Assembly: GCA_037903355.1 (NCBI GenBank)
Contig: JBAJFE010000004.1
Location: 2,418,001-2,482,000, forward strand
Length of the DNA stretch: 64,000 nucleotides
Source of the DNA: Trichuris trichiura
Lineage: Eukaryota; Nematoda; Enoplea; Trichinellida; Trichuridae
Direction of reading: 5' to 3'
A program made the translations under genes and the position numbers. Below, one piece after another: positions 51,038 through 63,200 of this stretch (position 1 is the stretch's first letter; every line of letters starts with the position of its first letter). The notes below the pieces were generated by a model. That model saw only the letters and a list, made by a program, of their open reading frames with translations, was not told the origin of the DNA and made no database searches.

Positions 51038-51170
51038 CGGACGCCAAAAAAGGCAGCATATTATTAACATGATTACTCTGACTATCACTTCTGTAAAACA
51101 GGCTGACTTGTTGTTATTATTTGACGACTGGTAAAGCTGTTCGTACTGAGCATGCGAGAATATTTTTTAC

Positions 51171-51173
<3 letters not shown>

Positions 51174-51218
<45 letters not shown>

Positions 51219-51227
51219 TATTATTAT
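51174..51227. repeat. TTA microsatellite
   Basis: About 18 TTA/ATT units with a single interruption (ATTACTATT). It is the opposite-strand counterpart of the TAA array at 50344, on the far side of the palindrome. Confidence 0.9.
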
Positions 51228-54200
51228 CAGGGATGCATTGATTCACAACAGGTTAATGCCTCTTCACTGCCACGTAACGACGAAATAAAAAGATATTGTC
51301 ACTATATTATAATATGCCTTTATTATGCATTATTATTCGAAGATAGACTCCTTTGCAAAGTTGCAGAAACGTTTCCTTTGTCTTTGCATAGCTTCTCTTA
51401 CTGTAATAAATTTTTTATTACTACACAGAGCTTTCGGATGATTTTTTTTCTGCCGTCAACATTGTACGATGGCAAGGAAACGACCCTGAGCTATAAAGGG
51501 AAATTATGCAAAAACTTCAGCTTTATCATCCTGCAACATCGAAGACATAAAGGTTACCCGAAAGCTCTTGGCAATAATAAAATTCTTTTTTTAAAATTAA
51601 TGCTGCTGTTGTTGCTGGTCACTTGAACAGCAATTTCATTCGTTTATCAGTTCTTTGCGGAACTTCATTAAGACTACAGCTTATTTAAGAAAAGATTCTC
51701 CGGCTTCGTCACTGCGTAAATTTTAAATCTGTTAAATTTGCATAAAGCATTCGCTACTTTCGAATTATAACTTAGTCGCCGATTAATTTGAGCGACACAA
51801 TTGTTTGCATGCTACGTATACTGTAGGAAAAAAGGGAAAAACGTTGCGCTCTTTACAGCCAACCATGGAATGGAAATGACTTCAATTAAGCGTCGGCAAA
51901 ACTTCAAGGCGCTTAGTGTTGCTTTCTATGGATTCCTAAACGTGTTTTCAAAAATGAAATGTCAACACGCGTTTAATTGCCATCTTCGTTAACGATCAAC
52001 AGATAATGGTCGAAGTCAACGAATTTAACAACCTATCTCTACTGCTCACTTGTTGGACAGCTGATTCCTAGTAGGGAGTACATTCCACACCGATCTAATT
52101 TACACCACTAAAGATATTACGCATATGAAGCGGAAATGTGATAGGCGTCCCATCGCAGCTACCTGATGCACATTATGCTGCGAAACTACTGGTATGTTAA
52201 TACAATTTGGACGGGTTGGATGTTTACTGAATGCAATCATGGAAAGAAAGCTGCGAACGCATTGACAGAGAATGCCTTCTTTTCTAAGTCATGAATTGAC
52301 AGCCTTATTGGCCAAGCAAAGGTAAACAAATGATTGTCTACCGTAGCACCAAACAAGGCGAACAGAAAGCGGTGCGTCACTTGGCTATGTTATTTCGAGT
52401 GTTGACGAATTTTTACATCCCAACAAGAAGCGCATATCAAAGATCAATACAAGAGGAAGCCAAAGAGCTTAAAGCATTTGCAAGTACAAAGCCGATCGAG
52501 ATTATTCTACTGCTATGTAGCAATACTTATTCGTACGATTGAGAGTTCGTTTCTTCAAGAGTTCCAAGCTGTCACCAGGGAACAACACTACTATGAATGC
52601 AAAGCAGACCGCGACAATAAAACAAAAAAATATTTTTTCATTAATCAAACCTAACTTTACGGAATAGGCAAACAGTAGCGCTATGGGAAAACGAGTTTAC
52701 GCTTTGCAAGAGAACTTGGATTATTCGAATGGAATACCCAGTGGAACAACACAAACTACCTTTCCGAAACGTCCTGCAAACTGTGCGCCTCTCCAATGCA
52801 GCAGAGCGACTGATTTCTTGACTACAGTACCTACTGTACTTGCATTTTAGAATATTACGAAGTAGGAACTTTGGGTCAAAGGCGCGTTTCCTGGGCAGCT
52901 TTGGATAGCGTAGGGTTTTTTTTAAGATTTTACGTTTGATACAACTGTAAACGTCGCAAAAAATTAGCTACACAAATGTGCACTGAAGCGAGAGAAGGAG
53001 ATAGTAAAGCTGGCTTAGTCTCTAAGCCAGAAGCGTGAAACGGGCTGCCACTGTGTTTAAGCGGAATGCCAGTCAACATTGAAGCGACAAAATTTCGCAA
53101 GTTTACAGCATTGTTTTGCTTACCGACTGAACGTTGCGTGTCCACAAGCGACGAAGCCGGCGCGTAAGAGCTTTTGTCGTTAACATTTACCTTCTACAAA
53201 GCATTGCCGACAAGCGTGTTATAGGTGGCGTAAAACTGCCACGCCAAACTAGAAAGGACGGGCATTTTTCTCTGTCATAGAAACACGGATCGAGACAGCA
53301 GCAAACATTGTTCGGTGGTTGCTGGTGGGGGAACTGCTTTCTTTTGCAATTGATCTCAGTATCGATCCACAGGTGGGCCGGTTTCCGTCGGCATAATTAA
53401 TCACATAGTGGATTCACCCGTACTCATGCAACCATTCCCGGCAGAACGGCAGCAACTCGATGTTCGTCGTAGCTGCTGCCACTTGGCATTGAAAGGCAAC
53501 GCAATCGATCATAGTCATCGTCATTCATTCTTCCAGCTTAACGGCAAAACAATACACGCCAAAGTCGCAGTATAATAACGGCTGTACAAGTTTAAATGGA
53601 TTTCTTGTTGGGAAGAACCTGTGTGCTTGCGCTTGTGCATTCTACCAAAACGGAGAATCGATAATGTCACCGGACGGTCAAGCTTGCCGGCAGCCTTTTA
53701 AAGTGATACATTTTAAAGTAAACGTCAATGGTCTCGCAAAAAAAATATTTTGTGCTGGCAAGTTGGCCCGCAAAGCCTATCGACGAAGCCGCATTGTTTG
53801 GCATAGCCATTAAGTCATACTGTATATGACCAAGTGCTTTTTCCATTCCGCCTTTGTAATTCCTTTCAGCAAAAACTTTTTCTTTTGATAAAGTACTTTA
53901 CAAAACGCTGATTCAAACATTCTTAAAAAGGTGATCGTTCAACGTAGTCGTTAGGCATTGATTCTTACTCTTCGCTTGGCCAAAAGTGCTTATGAGGAAA
54001 GGCTAATCTTGTTCGCTTGTGACCAGCGATCATTACAAATCCGAGTCGGCAACAGCAGAAAATCTAAGCGACGGCAATTATTTTAAATAGTGAAGTTTCG
54101 TTCTGGAGAAATGACCTTTTAAGTCTCAATGTCAAAACTGACATACAGTGTACGAGCATCATTAAGGGCGCTGTTAGCATGTCGTTTCTAAAAGCAAAAA

Positions 54201-55235
54201 TTGTCTGAAGGCTTCAGGAGCATTCAGCCCCATTTTTGTCTCGTTTTTGTAACAAGCTAATCCCACCTTTAGTTTGACAAAACGTTAGAAACGCCAATGT
54301 CCCAAATGTTTAATTATTACTTAATGCAAAAGAAGTCGGTTTTTTAAGCCAAAAATAATCTCTTTAATTAATAGAATCAAACGCGCGCTTCATCAATTTC
54401 TCATTAGTGTGTATTCAAGTTCAAAAATTTTTATTGCACATTTGAATTGAGTTGTTTATCAGCGACTTTGCTCGAAGCGTTTTCAGCCACCTTTGAAAAT
54501 TATCGTAAGTAGCTTAAACATTTTTATACATTTGTTTAGCTTTCTTAGCTCTCAATAGCCTACGGCAGCAGCGTTTTACTATAAGATTTGCACCTCACAT
54601 GACCAACGCACTAACCGTGTTCGCTTAAGCGCAAAACAAACTCTAAAAAAAGCGGCTGCGAATTGTTTTAAGGATTTCCATCTGAACGATCTAAGTGCCA
54701 TTTTACACCGACAAAATGAGTGAACATAAAATTAAGGAAAAAACGTAATTTTAAAGGGGAGCTATACGATGCTTACGCCCCATAGCATATTTTCAACGTT
54801 TATTTGAATTTCTAATGCTTCGCCGCGCCGCACATCGGAAAAACTAGTTTGTCAATTTTGTGCTTGTAACTCCATTCCCATTAAATAAATAATTACAAAC
54901 AGTTCAAATACCTTCCCCTAAAAACTGCAGTTCTGACTTAAGGAGTAACTCAACAAGCGCAATCAAGTTTTTTATAAAAACATTAGTTGGTCGTATTGCG
55001 ATACAAACAAAAACTTTACTACCTGCTTATCCGTATTTTGTAGACAATGTTTTAAGATGATAAGGAAAATAAATTAGTATATGACTATTTCCGGCAATAA
55101 GATTAATCATCGCTGACGCTTACAGAGAAGTCGTTGGCAGTCTTTCGTCAAGCGACGTTTAATAAATTGATAAAAGGGAAAAGCTTTAACTGAAGCCAAT
55201 ATTGCGCAACGACAGTTCAACAAGTTGAAATTCTA
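51228..55235. other. About 4 kb intergenic, no gene seen
   Basis: AT-rich with short frames only (the longest about 80 codons). None has recognisable motifs or splice-linked extension. The right end is the 3' flank of the SNAP-29 gene. Confidence 0.45.
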
Positions 55236-57656
55236 CTAAGGCATTTTCAAGGCAGCCTTAGCGTCAGGCAATGCGGTTTTTTTCTGCTTCTTATCGCTAC
55301 CCAAAAGACGGGTCATTTGTCGATTTTGATTATCGACAGTTAGGTTGGTCTTGTCCGCTTTGCGTGCAACGTTGTCGATCAAATCATTTTGTTGCTGCAC
55401 CTCTTCGCCCAATGCCAAACCGAGCTCCTTTAGCCGACGCAGATTGCCTTCCATTATGCCTAAAAAAAGAAAACATATTCTTATAACCACAGGTGTACAA
55501 GATCTGCTAGCAAATAGTTGTAACGGAAACGAAGAGGACAACAATGTTATCAACTCATACCTAAGTTATCTTCTATTTCGTCATTCATAGCTCCCCATCG
55601 AGTTCCCGCAATAGACTGTCGAGTGGCATCGCTGAGCGTTGGTGCGCCGCCCCCGCAGATACGAGACGGATTATCCGAGAAGAGACCACCGGAAGTATCT
55701 TCCTTTATTCGATCAACGGTATTTTGAAGACTGGTGGCGCGCGGCTTTTGAATCCGCGACTGTTCATCTAAAGCCAAAGCGGCGGCGGCAGCCTTAGCCG
55801 CTTTGTCCTTGCTAAAATAGTTTTTCATGCTTCCAAAGACGCTTTTCAAACTGCTCAAGTGTCTTTGCGTTTGCTTGGTGGTGTCCTGAATTTCGCCCAA
55901 CTTCCTATCAACATTTTGCAGCTTTTCTCCTTGAACAATCAAATCCTAAACATGAAAAGCTACTAAAAAATTTACGCTCAGTTTAAGCCACCTTTAACTG
56001 CTTTTGAAACAGCCGAAAATGAACGTAAATTTAAATATCTCTTTTTCTTAACTTCAACTGCGCAATATCCCATTTTTTAGCGCCTCGGAAAACCGTAAAC
56101 TTTTAAGCGCCAATTTTATTGTCCATTGACGGGTAATGATCAACGGAATAGCTAAAAAGAAGCGCGCAACTGGTTGGTCACAATGCGCACAGGAATCTTC
56201 AAAGCACTGCTATAAAGCCGAAAGTACAACACCTGACGGCAATTGTTAATTCAATGTCACTTCAAGCGGTCGAAGTTGACAACACGCCGACCTTATGAGA
56301 AAAAATCTTAGCCAAAAGCAGCTGGCGCCATTGTTAAGAAACAATGTCAAAGTCATTTGAAAAAACAAGACTTTTCTCGAAGGGTGAAAATTTGATGCCG
56401 CGAGAAGAATGGTGACGCTTTTTTTTTCTAAAAAAAGGCGCGTCCTCAATTCTAAAATAAGCCATTTGAAATGTAGGTAAATAAGCTCACAAATGGGTTG
56501 GGAAAGACTGCGTCTACTTATCGTATAGTTAAACAATAGTTGCTACAAGACATTTGCATTTTTTAGAGACTATAGCCGGTTTACGCGCTCTGTATCGTCT
56601 CTGTTAAAACATAAACTGTCTCATCTTGACTGGATAAACTTAAATGCGACCAGTAGAAACCTTTTGCCGCTAACACTTGTACTTGATTATCAAAACGTTG
56701 TACAGATAGTTTTTTGTTGAAAATGTAAGAATTGTTCTGAAAGCTCAGCTTTCTACGGGCCTTTTGCCGTGACTGTATAGCTCACGATTGCTTAAATTAG
56801 AAGATACACACAGAGCAATGGCGAACGCGGATATGTTACCGGCGTCCGCCATTAAAGGCATACTGTAAAACGTCGGTTATTCAAGACTGCAATCAGCTGA
56901 AGCAGTCAAAAAATTTTAAAAATTTAAATTTTACGGAAACAGAAAAACAATACATCCCATTGGCTATTCCGAAATTGAAAGCCTATAAGCCTATCGCTTT
57001 TCGAAGAAGACAGACTAGTTTATCTTTCGTTAGAGATACTTCATTTTGTCATCATTGCCAGAAAAAAATTTAAATATCAACTTGGCTTCGGTACATACCT
57101 GTTGACGCTTTAATTGAGGCAAGATGCGTAACTTTCAATTTTATTCAACCATATTTTGCTGCTGTACGTATTATTCTTTTAAAAACTCAATTGCGCAGAA
57201 GCGCAGAACGGCGTTAAAATGTCTACAACAATTTTTAAAAAAAAATTACATAAGCTTTCGTTCTGATTATGCGATAATTCAACGTTGCGTAGAGGATGAG
57301 TTAAAAGGATAAGGCATAAAGTTGTAAAAAATACATAAACATCAATTATCGGAGCTATCATTAAGTATAGGGATACTTTATAGCAAAAGATAGGTTTACA
57401 TAAAATGTTAAAGAGAATTTCTTGCAACTGCACGTCATACCTGAGCAGTTCCCAATCCAACCTCTTCCGCTTCTTGTAGCGCGGCAATACTTCTGCCTGT
57501 ACTGCTTAAGGAGCTTTGCAAGGCGGCTTCTATCTGTTGCTCGTAATAGGCAGCTTCGTCGAAATCGCGGGAAGGCTTTGTGTAGCTGCCAAATGCAGCC
57601 GCAGGTTTCTGCGTTGCACGAAAATCGTCATAATCGTCTTCGAACGGATTGGCCAT
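55236..57656 (-). CDS. snap-29: SNAP-29-type Qbc-SNARE
   Basis: Three exons: 57656-57441, 55945-55561, 55459-55236; 825 nt, 274 residues (human SNAP-29 has 258). The protein opens MANPFEDDYDDF; an N-terminal NPF motif is typical of SNAP-29 and binds EHD proteins. The first SNARE helix (Qb) spans the exon 1/2 junction with the ionic-layer glutamine in DLIVQGEKLQN. An Ala/Lys-rich linker follows (KAAKAAAAALALDEQ). The second SNARE helix (Qc) in exon 3 has its glutamine in GEEVQQQNDLID, then NQNRQMTRLLG. No cysteine cluster for palmitoylation is present in the linker, which separates SNAP-29 from SNAP-25. These soluble SNAREs act in endosomal, secretory and autophagosome-lysosome fusion. Introns are 1,495 nt and 101 nt. 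Confidence 0.9.
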
Positions 57657-59055
57657 AGTAAACTTCCTGTACGTAAACGTATTTGAAATGACTCCCAAAA
57701 AAATGCGCCCAAACGAAACTTCTTTAAAGGGAGAATTGAGAATGAAAAAAACTCTATCGATTTACACACACTTGACTAGCTTAAAGTTCGCTTGCAAGTT
57801 TAAATTTATGGAAAACAAATAAGTACCAACGGGAAGTAGAAGAGTTTGGAAAGGCAAACTTTTTATTCCATGCTAGCCGCGTTCAATCCTATCGCGACTC
57901 TGTAATGGTTACCAAATAGGGCTTACCGCAATAATACAACGGTTATTTATTGATTTGGATGATAGAACTAGCACAAACAGCTTTGAAAAGACCTGGCGCA
58001 TCTATTGTATCGAATGGCATTACTCGATACGCCTTTTTCATCAAAGCAGCTCGGTTCATTACCATCTCTCTGTATACAATTGATTTATTTACCAAATCGG
58101 GTCTACAAAATTAAGTTCCGTGCTATAATTCTTTATTCGACTAAAAAATCTCTATTTGCTATCTTCTCATTAGCAACAGAAAGCCTGCATTTAAATCAAG
58201 GAGAATAGACGCCGCGGGACGTCTTGCGCAAGTGATAAAGCATTTCATTACTTAGCCAACATTACACGTACGAACGAATAGGTAAACAAATGCAAGTTGG
58301 CAAAAAAGCTTATGCAGATATCGTCCTAACACAATACGAGGAATGATAATTAAATAAAGTACTTTATTGCAAGTATAGATTAAGATAAGCAAAAAAAACA
58401 TACTGTAATGATTTACTACGACTATTGTTGAGGACGTCTAGAAAAAAAATAAATCAATAGGCCTATAGGGAATTGTACCATGCACAATACGTCGTTAAGA
58501 AAAAAACTAGGCGCATCGAGTTGATCGACTGCACTCCAAAAGCTGGCAGAAGAAAATAAACGATGAAAAATGCAAACGCTACAACTTTTTACCGCTCGGG
58601 TTTTATAATCAGGCACGATTTTACAAACTTTAAGAAATGGGTTGCTTGGATACTGTAATTGCGGAAAACGACATGTTAATACAAAATAGGTTACGTCTTT
58701 CTCTGCAAAAATTATTGAGGCCACTCCCCGCCAACTGTGCAACTTCCAAATTGGGAATGAAAATGCCAATTCCAATAAACAAGACTTTACTTGAAGCTTT
58801 CAAGCGGGAAGGCTATTTCCAGGTCTGTCTCTACGCTACGCTTATTGGGACATTGTATATTTTTTACGGGAAAAAAATCGAAATGAAACACCGTGGAAGG
58901 TCGGATTTTTTAAAATATTACGCTTCCATGCACTTCTACAGTGCATGAAGGGATAGACAAATGGAAAGAAGGTAACATGAAGTGAAAATAGATATTTCAT
59001 TGAATATTCGCTTGAAAACGAAAGAAAAGTAATAAGATTCTGCCAGAATAAAGTA
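57657..59055. other. Intergenic, no firm gene
   Basis: Plus (58637-58948) and minus (58422-58775) frames of just over 100 codons overlap one another; neither shows a motif. A perfect small palindrome, ATGCACTTCTACAGTGCAT, occurs at 58928-58946. Confidence 0.4.
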
Positions 59056-59819
59056 GAATGTTTTTTCGCATAATTTTTCAAATACTTACGTTTGTTTTTG
59101 TTAATGGATTGCCTCGTTTCCCTTACGCCAAGTAAGCTGTCAACTTCATACCATTCAACGCACGAAATCGGTAAATCACGTTGGTTGAACACTAAATATT
59201 AAATATATTTAAGCTATAGAAATGGTAGAATATCAAATCAAAAAGACTACCTTCGGCACTTCAACAGGTGGTAAATATTAGCGGAAAATGAATGGAGAAA
59301 AAATTGAAATTTGCAGAGCAGCTAACTGCCCCAATTATAAAAAAAGACACACTGTGGACGTGTAAGCCAGTTAGAAAGGCAAATGCGTCATAAAAATTGA
59401 CCACCCACTTCGATGACCTCACCGAAAAAGGCAAAACAACCTTACTGTAGGTTAAAGATTTACAAGTTCACTTAAGCTAGAATGCTTCCTGCAAGTAAAA
59501 AAAGCAAATGCAGCATACATATCAAAAATTACAGCGAATTGGAAGCCTGAAAAAATTATTTTAAAAATATATTCTTTTTTAACTGTAGTTTCAGGCCACC
59601 TGAATATTTTAAGACGCAGAGTCCTGTTTGAAAGCTGTATGCAAAGCGTTGCAGTTGCATATTTCGCAGAAAAACAGTGGTGCTCAAAGAGGCAATATCG
59701 CAAAAGGAAAAGGGAAGTTTTGCCTCACTAACCTTTGTTTCATTTATTACTGTCATTAAAAGTTTGGCGATTGTAAATATTTGTCCGAGTGGATCGCGTT
59801 GACTTTCTTTTTCTATCAT
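59056..59819 (-). CDS. Tentative two-exon gene fragment, unknown
   Basis: A minus-strand exon 59819-59733 (begins MIEKESQRDPLGQIFTIAK, ends at a GTTAGT donor, phase 0) may join a second exon opening at 59191 after TATTTAG. Two frames of the second exon are plausible: one reads VFNQRDLPISCVEWYEVDSL but does not match the phase of exon 1; the in-phase one reads CSTNVIYRFRALNGMKLTAY and then meets a stop or donor. No family is recognised. The segment is listed because its composition looks more coding-like than the surroundings. Confidence 0.22.
59396..59455 (+). repeat. Possible fragment of the pogo/Tigger-like MITE
   Basis: TTGACCACCCACTTCGATGA followed by CCTCACCGAAAAA loosely parallels the left part of the MITE at 50690 (TTGACCACCTCTC..GTCGACCACCTCC..GACCGAATTTT). 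No terminal repeats remain. Weak. Confidence 0.25.
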
Positions 59820-60230
59820 TTAAGGTGCTTTTCGCGGTTTATGTTCTTTCTAATTTTGAACTTTAAATTTTGTTTGTTGCGTTAATCTATTGCGCGCGTT
59901 CTCTGCTAAACGTATTACCATCGCCAGTACGAGTGGCCGTCGGTGTTATCCGATTAATTTCAAGGAATTTTTCTGCTTTTAAGTTTGCTCCCTAATAATG
60001 GCATACATAGAATTTAAAAAGAAATTTTTCTTAGCATCCTGTTTGAAATGTGCTACCGCCCCTTACGATTAGTAAGCTACCTGTTAGTGCTTTTGTACGC
60101 AAAAAGATGTTGTTTTTTGTGCGCCTTCAACTTTTCAGTTCAATTTGTTTACTTTTCCACGTTCGCTTTTTTAAACGACAAATTATTACCGTTTGCATAA
60201 CGTTTTAGGAGTGTCGTAGTTCCTGCAGCC

Positions 60231-63200
60231 ATGAACATCGTGGAATCGGGTCATCACCTGAAGGAATTGCTGAAAATTTTCGAGTGCGAATATTTAAAAT
60301 TCCTTTTTATATTCAAGCAACAGACTGATTCTTTTAGCACAGAGTCGGGTGCAGTAGATCAGTGCCATACGTATCATCTTTGCTATTTATTGTGTCACGA
60401 AATTGTGCCGGACCGATTGGCCGAGCATATTCGCAGCAATAAGGAAAATCTTAGCTTCTGTTCCAAAGAGTTGGAATTTTTTGGAAAGCTGATTTCCGAA
60501 CGACCCGAAGTTCTGACACGCTACAGCGAAGACGTCACATTCTTTCAAAGTAAGCTGCGCTAAGCAAAGATATACTTTTCCGAACTTTTTTTTTACAGAT
60601 CTTTGCGCCTGGATAATAACCAAACTGTTGGCCATTACTGTTAGCCCCGAATGCCGCCCTCTTCGCTCGGAAGTAGTTAGAATATGCAAATGTATAATTG
60701 ATTTACTCAACGAAGAGTATGCGCTTTCGCTGACAAAGAATCTCGTATTGGAATTGCAAAGTATGCTGTATGAAACATCCTTCTCACCAAAAATGGTAAC
60801 TTTATTCCTTTTGCAGACTTGCATCGTTTGAACCTCAAATTGGATTACGAAACTTGCACTTTCACCCATGTATTCTCCCTTGCAAGCATGCCTTTGGTCG
60901 TAAGGTTTGCCGACGGCGCGTCGGAAGATCTATCATTGGAAAGTGTGCAGATTGAACTAAGCGACATTGAACCATGCGAATGCGTCCAATCGGCAATCTG
61001 GTACGTCTGTTCAAATTGCCTCTTTTCTTGATTTTTTGATATTGTACTTGAAAATCTTTTTTGTATATTATTTTTTATCAGTTCGTATTTCATACGACTG
61101 GTTCTGAACTTCCTTAAGTAACAGTGGTCGAGTGTGACGTCATTTTGTGTTTTTTTTAAAATTTAAGCTTCTATTCATATTCTCCAAAAGGAATTCCACT
61201 TTCAAGCATACTGTATGTCGTTAATGAGTTTTGAAAGATGCCGCAGGGCGCTCATTGAAAAAAAAGTATCTATAGCTTTAGGGCTTATTTGTTTGTACGA
61301 TGCTGGAAAGCTGATTCCATTAATGCGAGCTCAATATTCTTTCCTAACGAATAAATTTTTTTTCTAGCATGCTCCTTGTCGAATGTACTTTCCCGCATGT
61401 AGAACGACATAGCGATTTTGATTCCGCTTTTTGGTTGGACTTGTTGCATCAGCTGGAACTTGCCGATGTCGAATTGAAGCTGGTAAATGTCTTTTAAGGA
61501 CAATTGTTTCAATTTCTTTTGCCCTGAAAGGAATTTGCTTCTTAATGACCGACATCCGAACTTGTTTTAGCAAACACTCCGCCTTGTAGTGAAGCTTGTG
61601 GAAAGCCCATACTTTTCCTCTTCTTTTGTTGGAAGTTTTCTCATTGACGATTGTTTGGCCTTTTGCTCATGGCTGACTGATACTGCCGATTCCTCCGATC
61701 GAGAGTACGAGAGGCATTCATCAATTAAGCTTAATGAATTAATTTGCAAAGTATTTTTTTTCAGATTTGCGATCATGTTGAGTCGCTTATTGAAAAGCTG
61801 TTGCGATCGGTCGTTTGAAGTTATTTTTCGGGAGACAAAACTCAACCGGCTCGTCGATGTTTTGCAACGAGTTGGCGACATACTGCTTCAGGAAAATTTT
61901 TCAAAGCTTGAAAGCTGTCTAAGAACAAGCGTTCTTCAATTTGCCTTATCATCCACTTACTGCATTCAATTGTACCTTGTTGAAGAAGTAATGGCTGAAA
62001 GAATGTTGGGTGATCGCTTTCAGCATTTAGTTAACGCTCTACTACGCCAAGACGTCTTTGACACGGTTTGCATGTTGTTTTTTTAGCATATGACATGTAC
62101 AAGTGCTTATTTTTAGCCAGCAGCAGCTCTCCTGAACGATATAGTCGGCATTTCGTATCATGTTGTTTCGCAGGCGACAGAGACGTGCTGTTCAAATTTT
62201 GCTTTAACTTACTACCCGCAAAAAGTGTACGAAAGCCTGAACAACTTAACCGATCTATCTTTGGTGCATATTTTAAAAAATTTATATTGGCTCCGTACGT
62301 CTAAAGTTTGCCTATCTTCAGGGAGTGAGTGGTTTGAAGACTTGCGAATTTTTAATAACTCCGATATTCAAGTGTTCATTCGAAAAGGAATCTCAGAATG
62401 TTCGGTATTGACTTTGATTTTTAAAAAAAATATTGTCTTTGCTTAAAATTTAAATTTCAAATTATTTTAGTTGCGTCATCAGCTGGTTAAGGGAAGAAGT
62501 TTCGTGTCGATTGCTTGACGAAAATTCGGGGCTGTTCTTGGCGTTGAACAATGTTGCGGCGCTTCCAGCCGAAGAGCAAACCACGTCCATTGTAGTGGCG
62601 ACGAATATTGTGGGAATAGTATTTTCGCAAGACATTTCCGGTTAGTAAACCATATAAGGGTGTCCCTAGCAGAGTAGTCACGATTGTATTTCCAGCTGCA
62701 GCCAAAGTTGCTACTGGTGTTGGTATCCTATCTCTTCCTTGGATATCCTTGGTATGCCTTTGTAATGTTGTTTGAAATCTAACGTCATTGAGCTGCTATT
62801 TTAGAAAAATCGTATGGATTTGAACTTGACAAACGTCAGTCGTTTTACATCTCTTGCCAGCAGTATTATAAAAAGTTGCGGTAAGAACGAAAGTACATTT
62901 TTTCCTTGTAAGAACATGAGCATTAAATTTTTACTTTAACTCTTCCGTCCTGAGCGTCAAATTTTTACTTTAACCCCTTTTTTGGATAACGTTTATTGCA
63001 AAAACGTCTGTTGCTTTTGCAATAAACGTTATTAAAAAACGAGTTGGAAAACCCGCAGAAAATTTTGAAAAAAAAATTAAAAACACCCGTTAAGAAGAAA
63101 ATACGAAAACTAAAAATCTTCCATCCTGTAAGGATATGACTTTTTGCACTTTCTAGTGCATGAAACTCGTATAGCTTTTTAGGTCCTTCATTTGTAAATG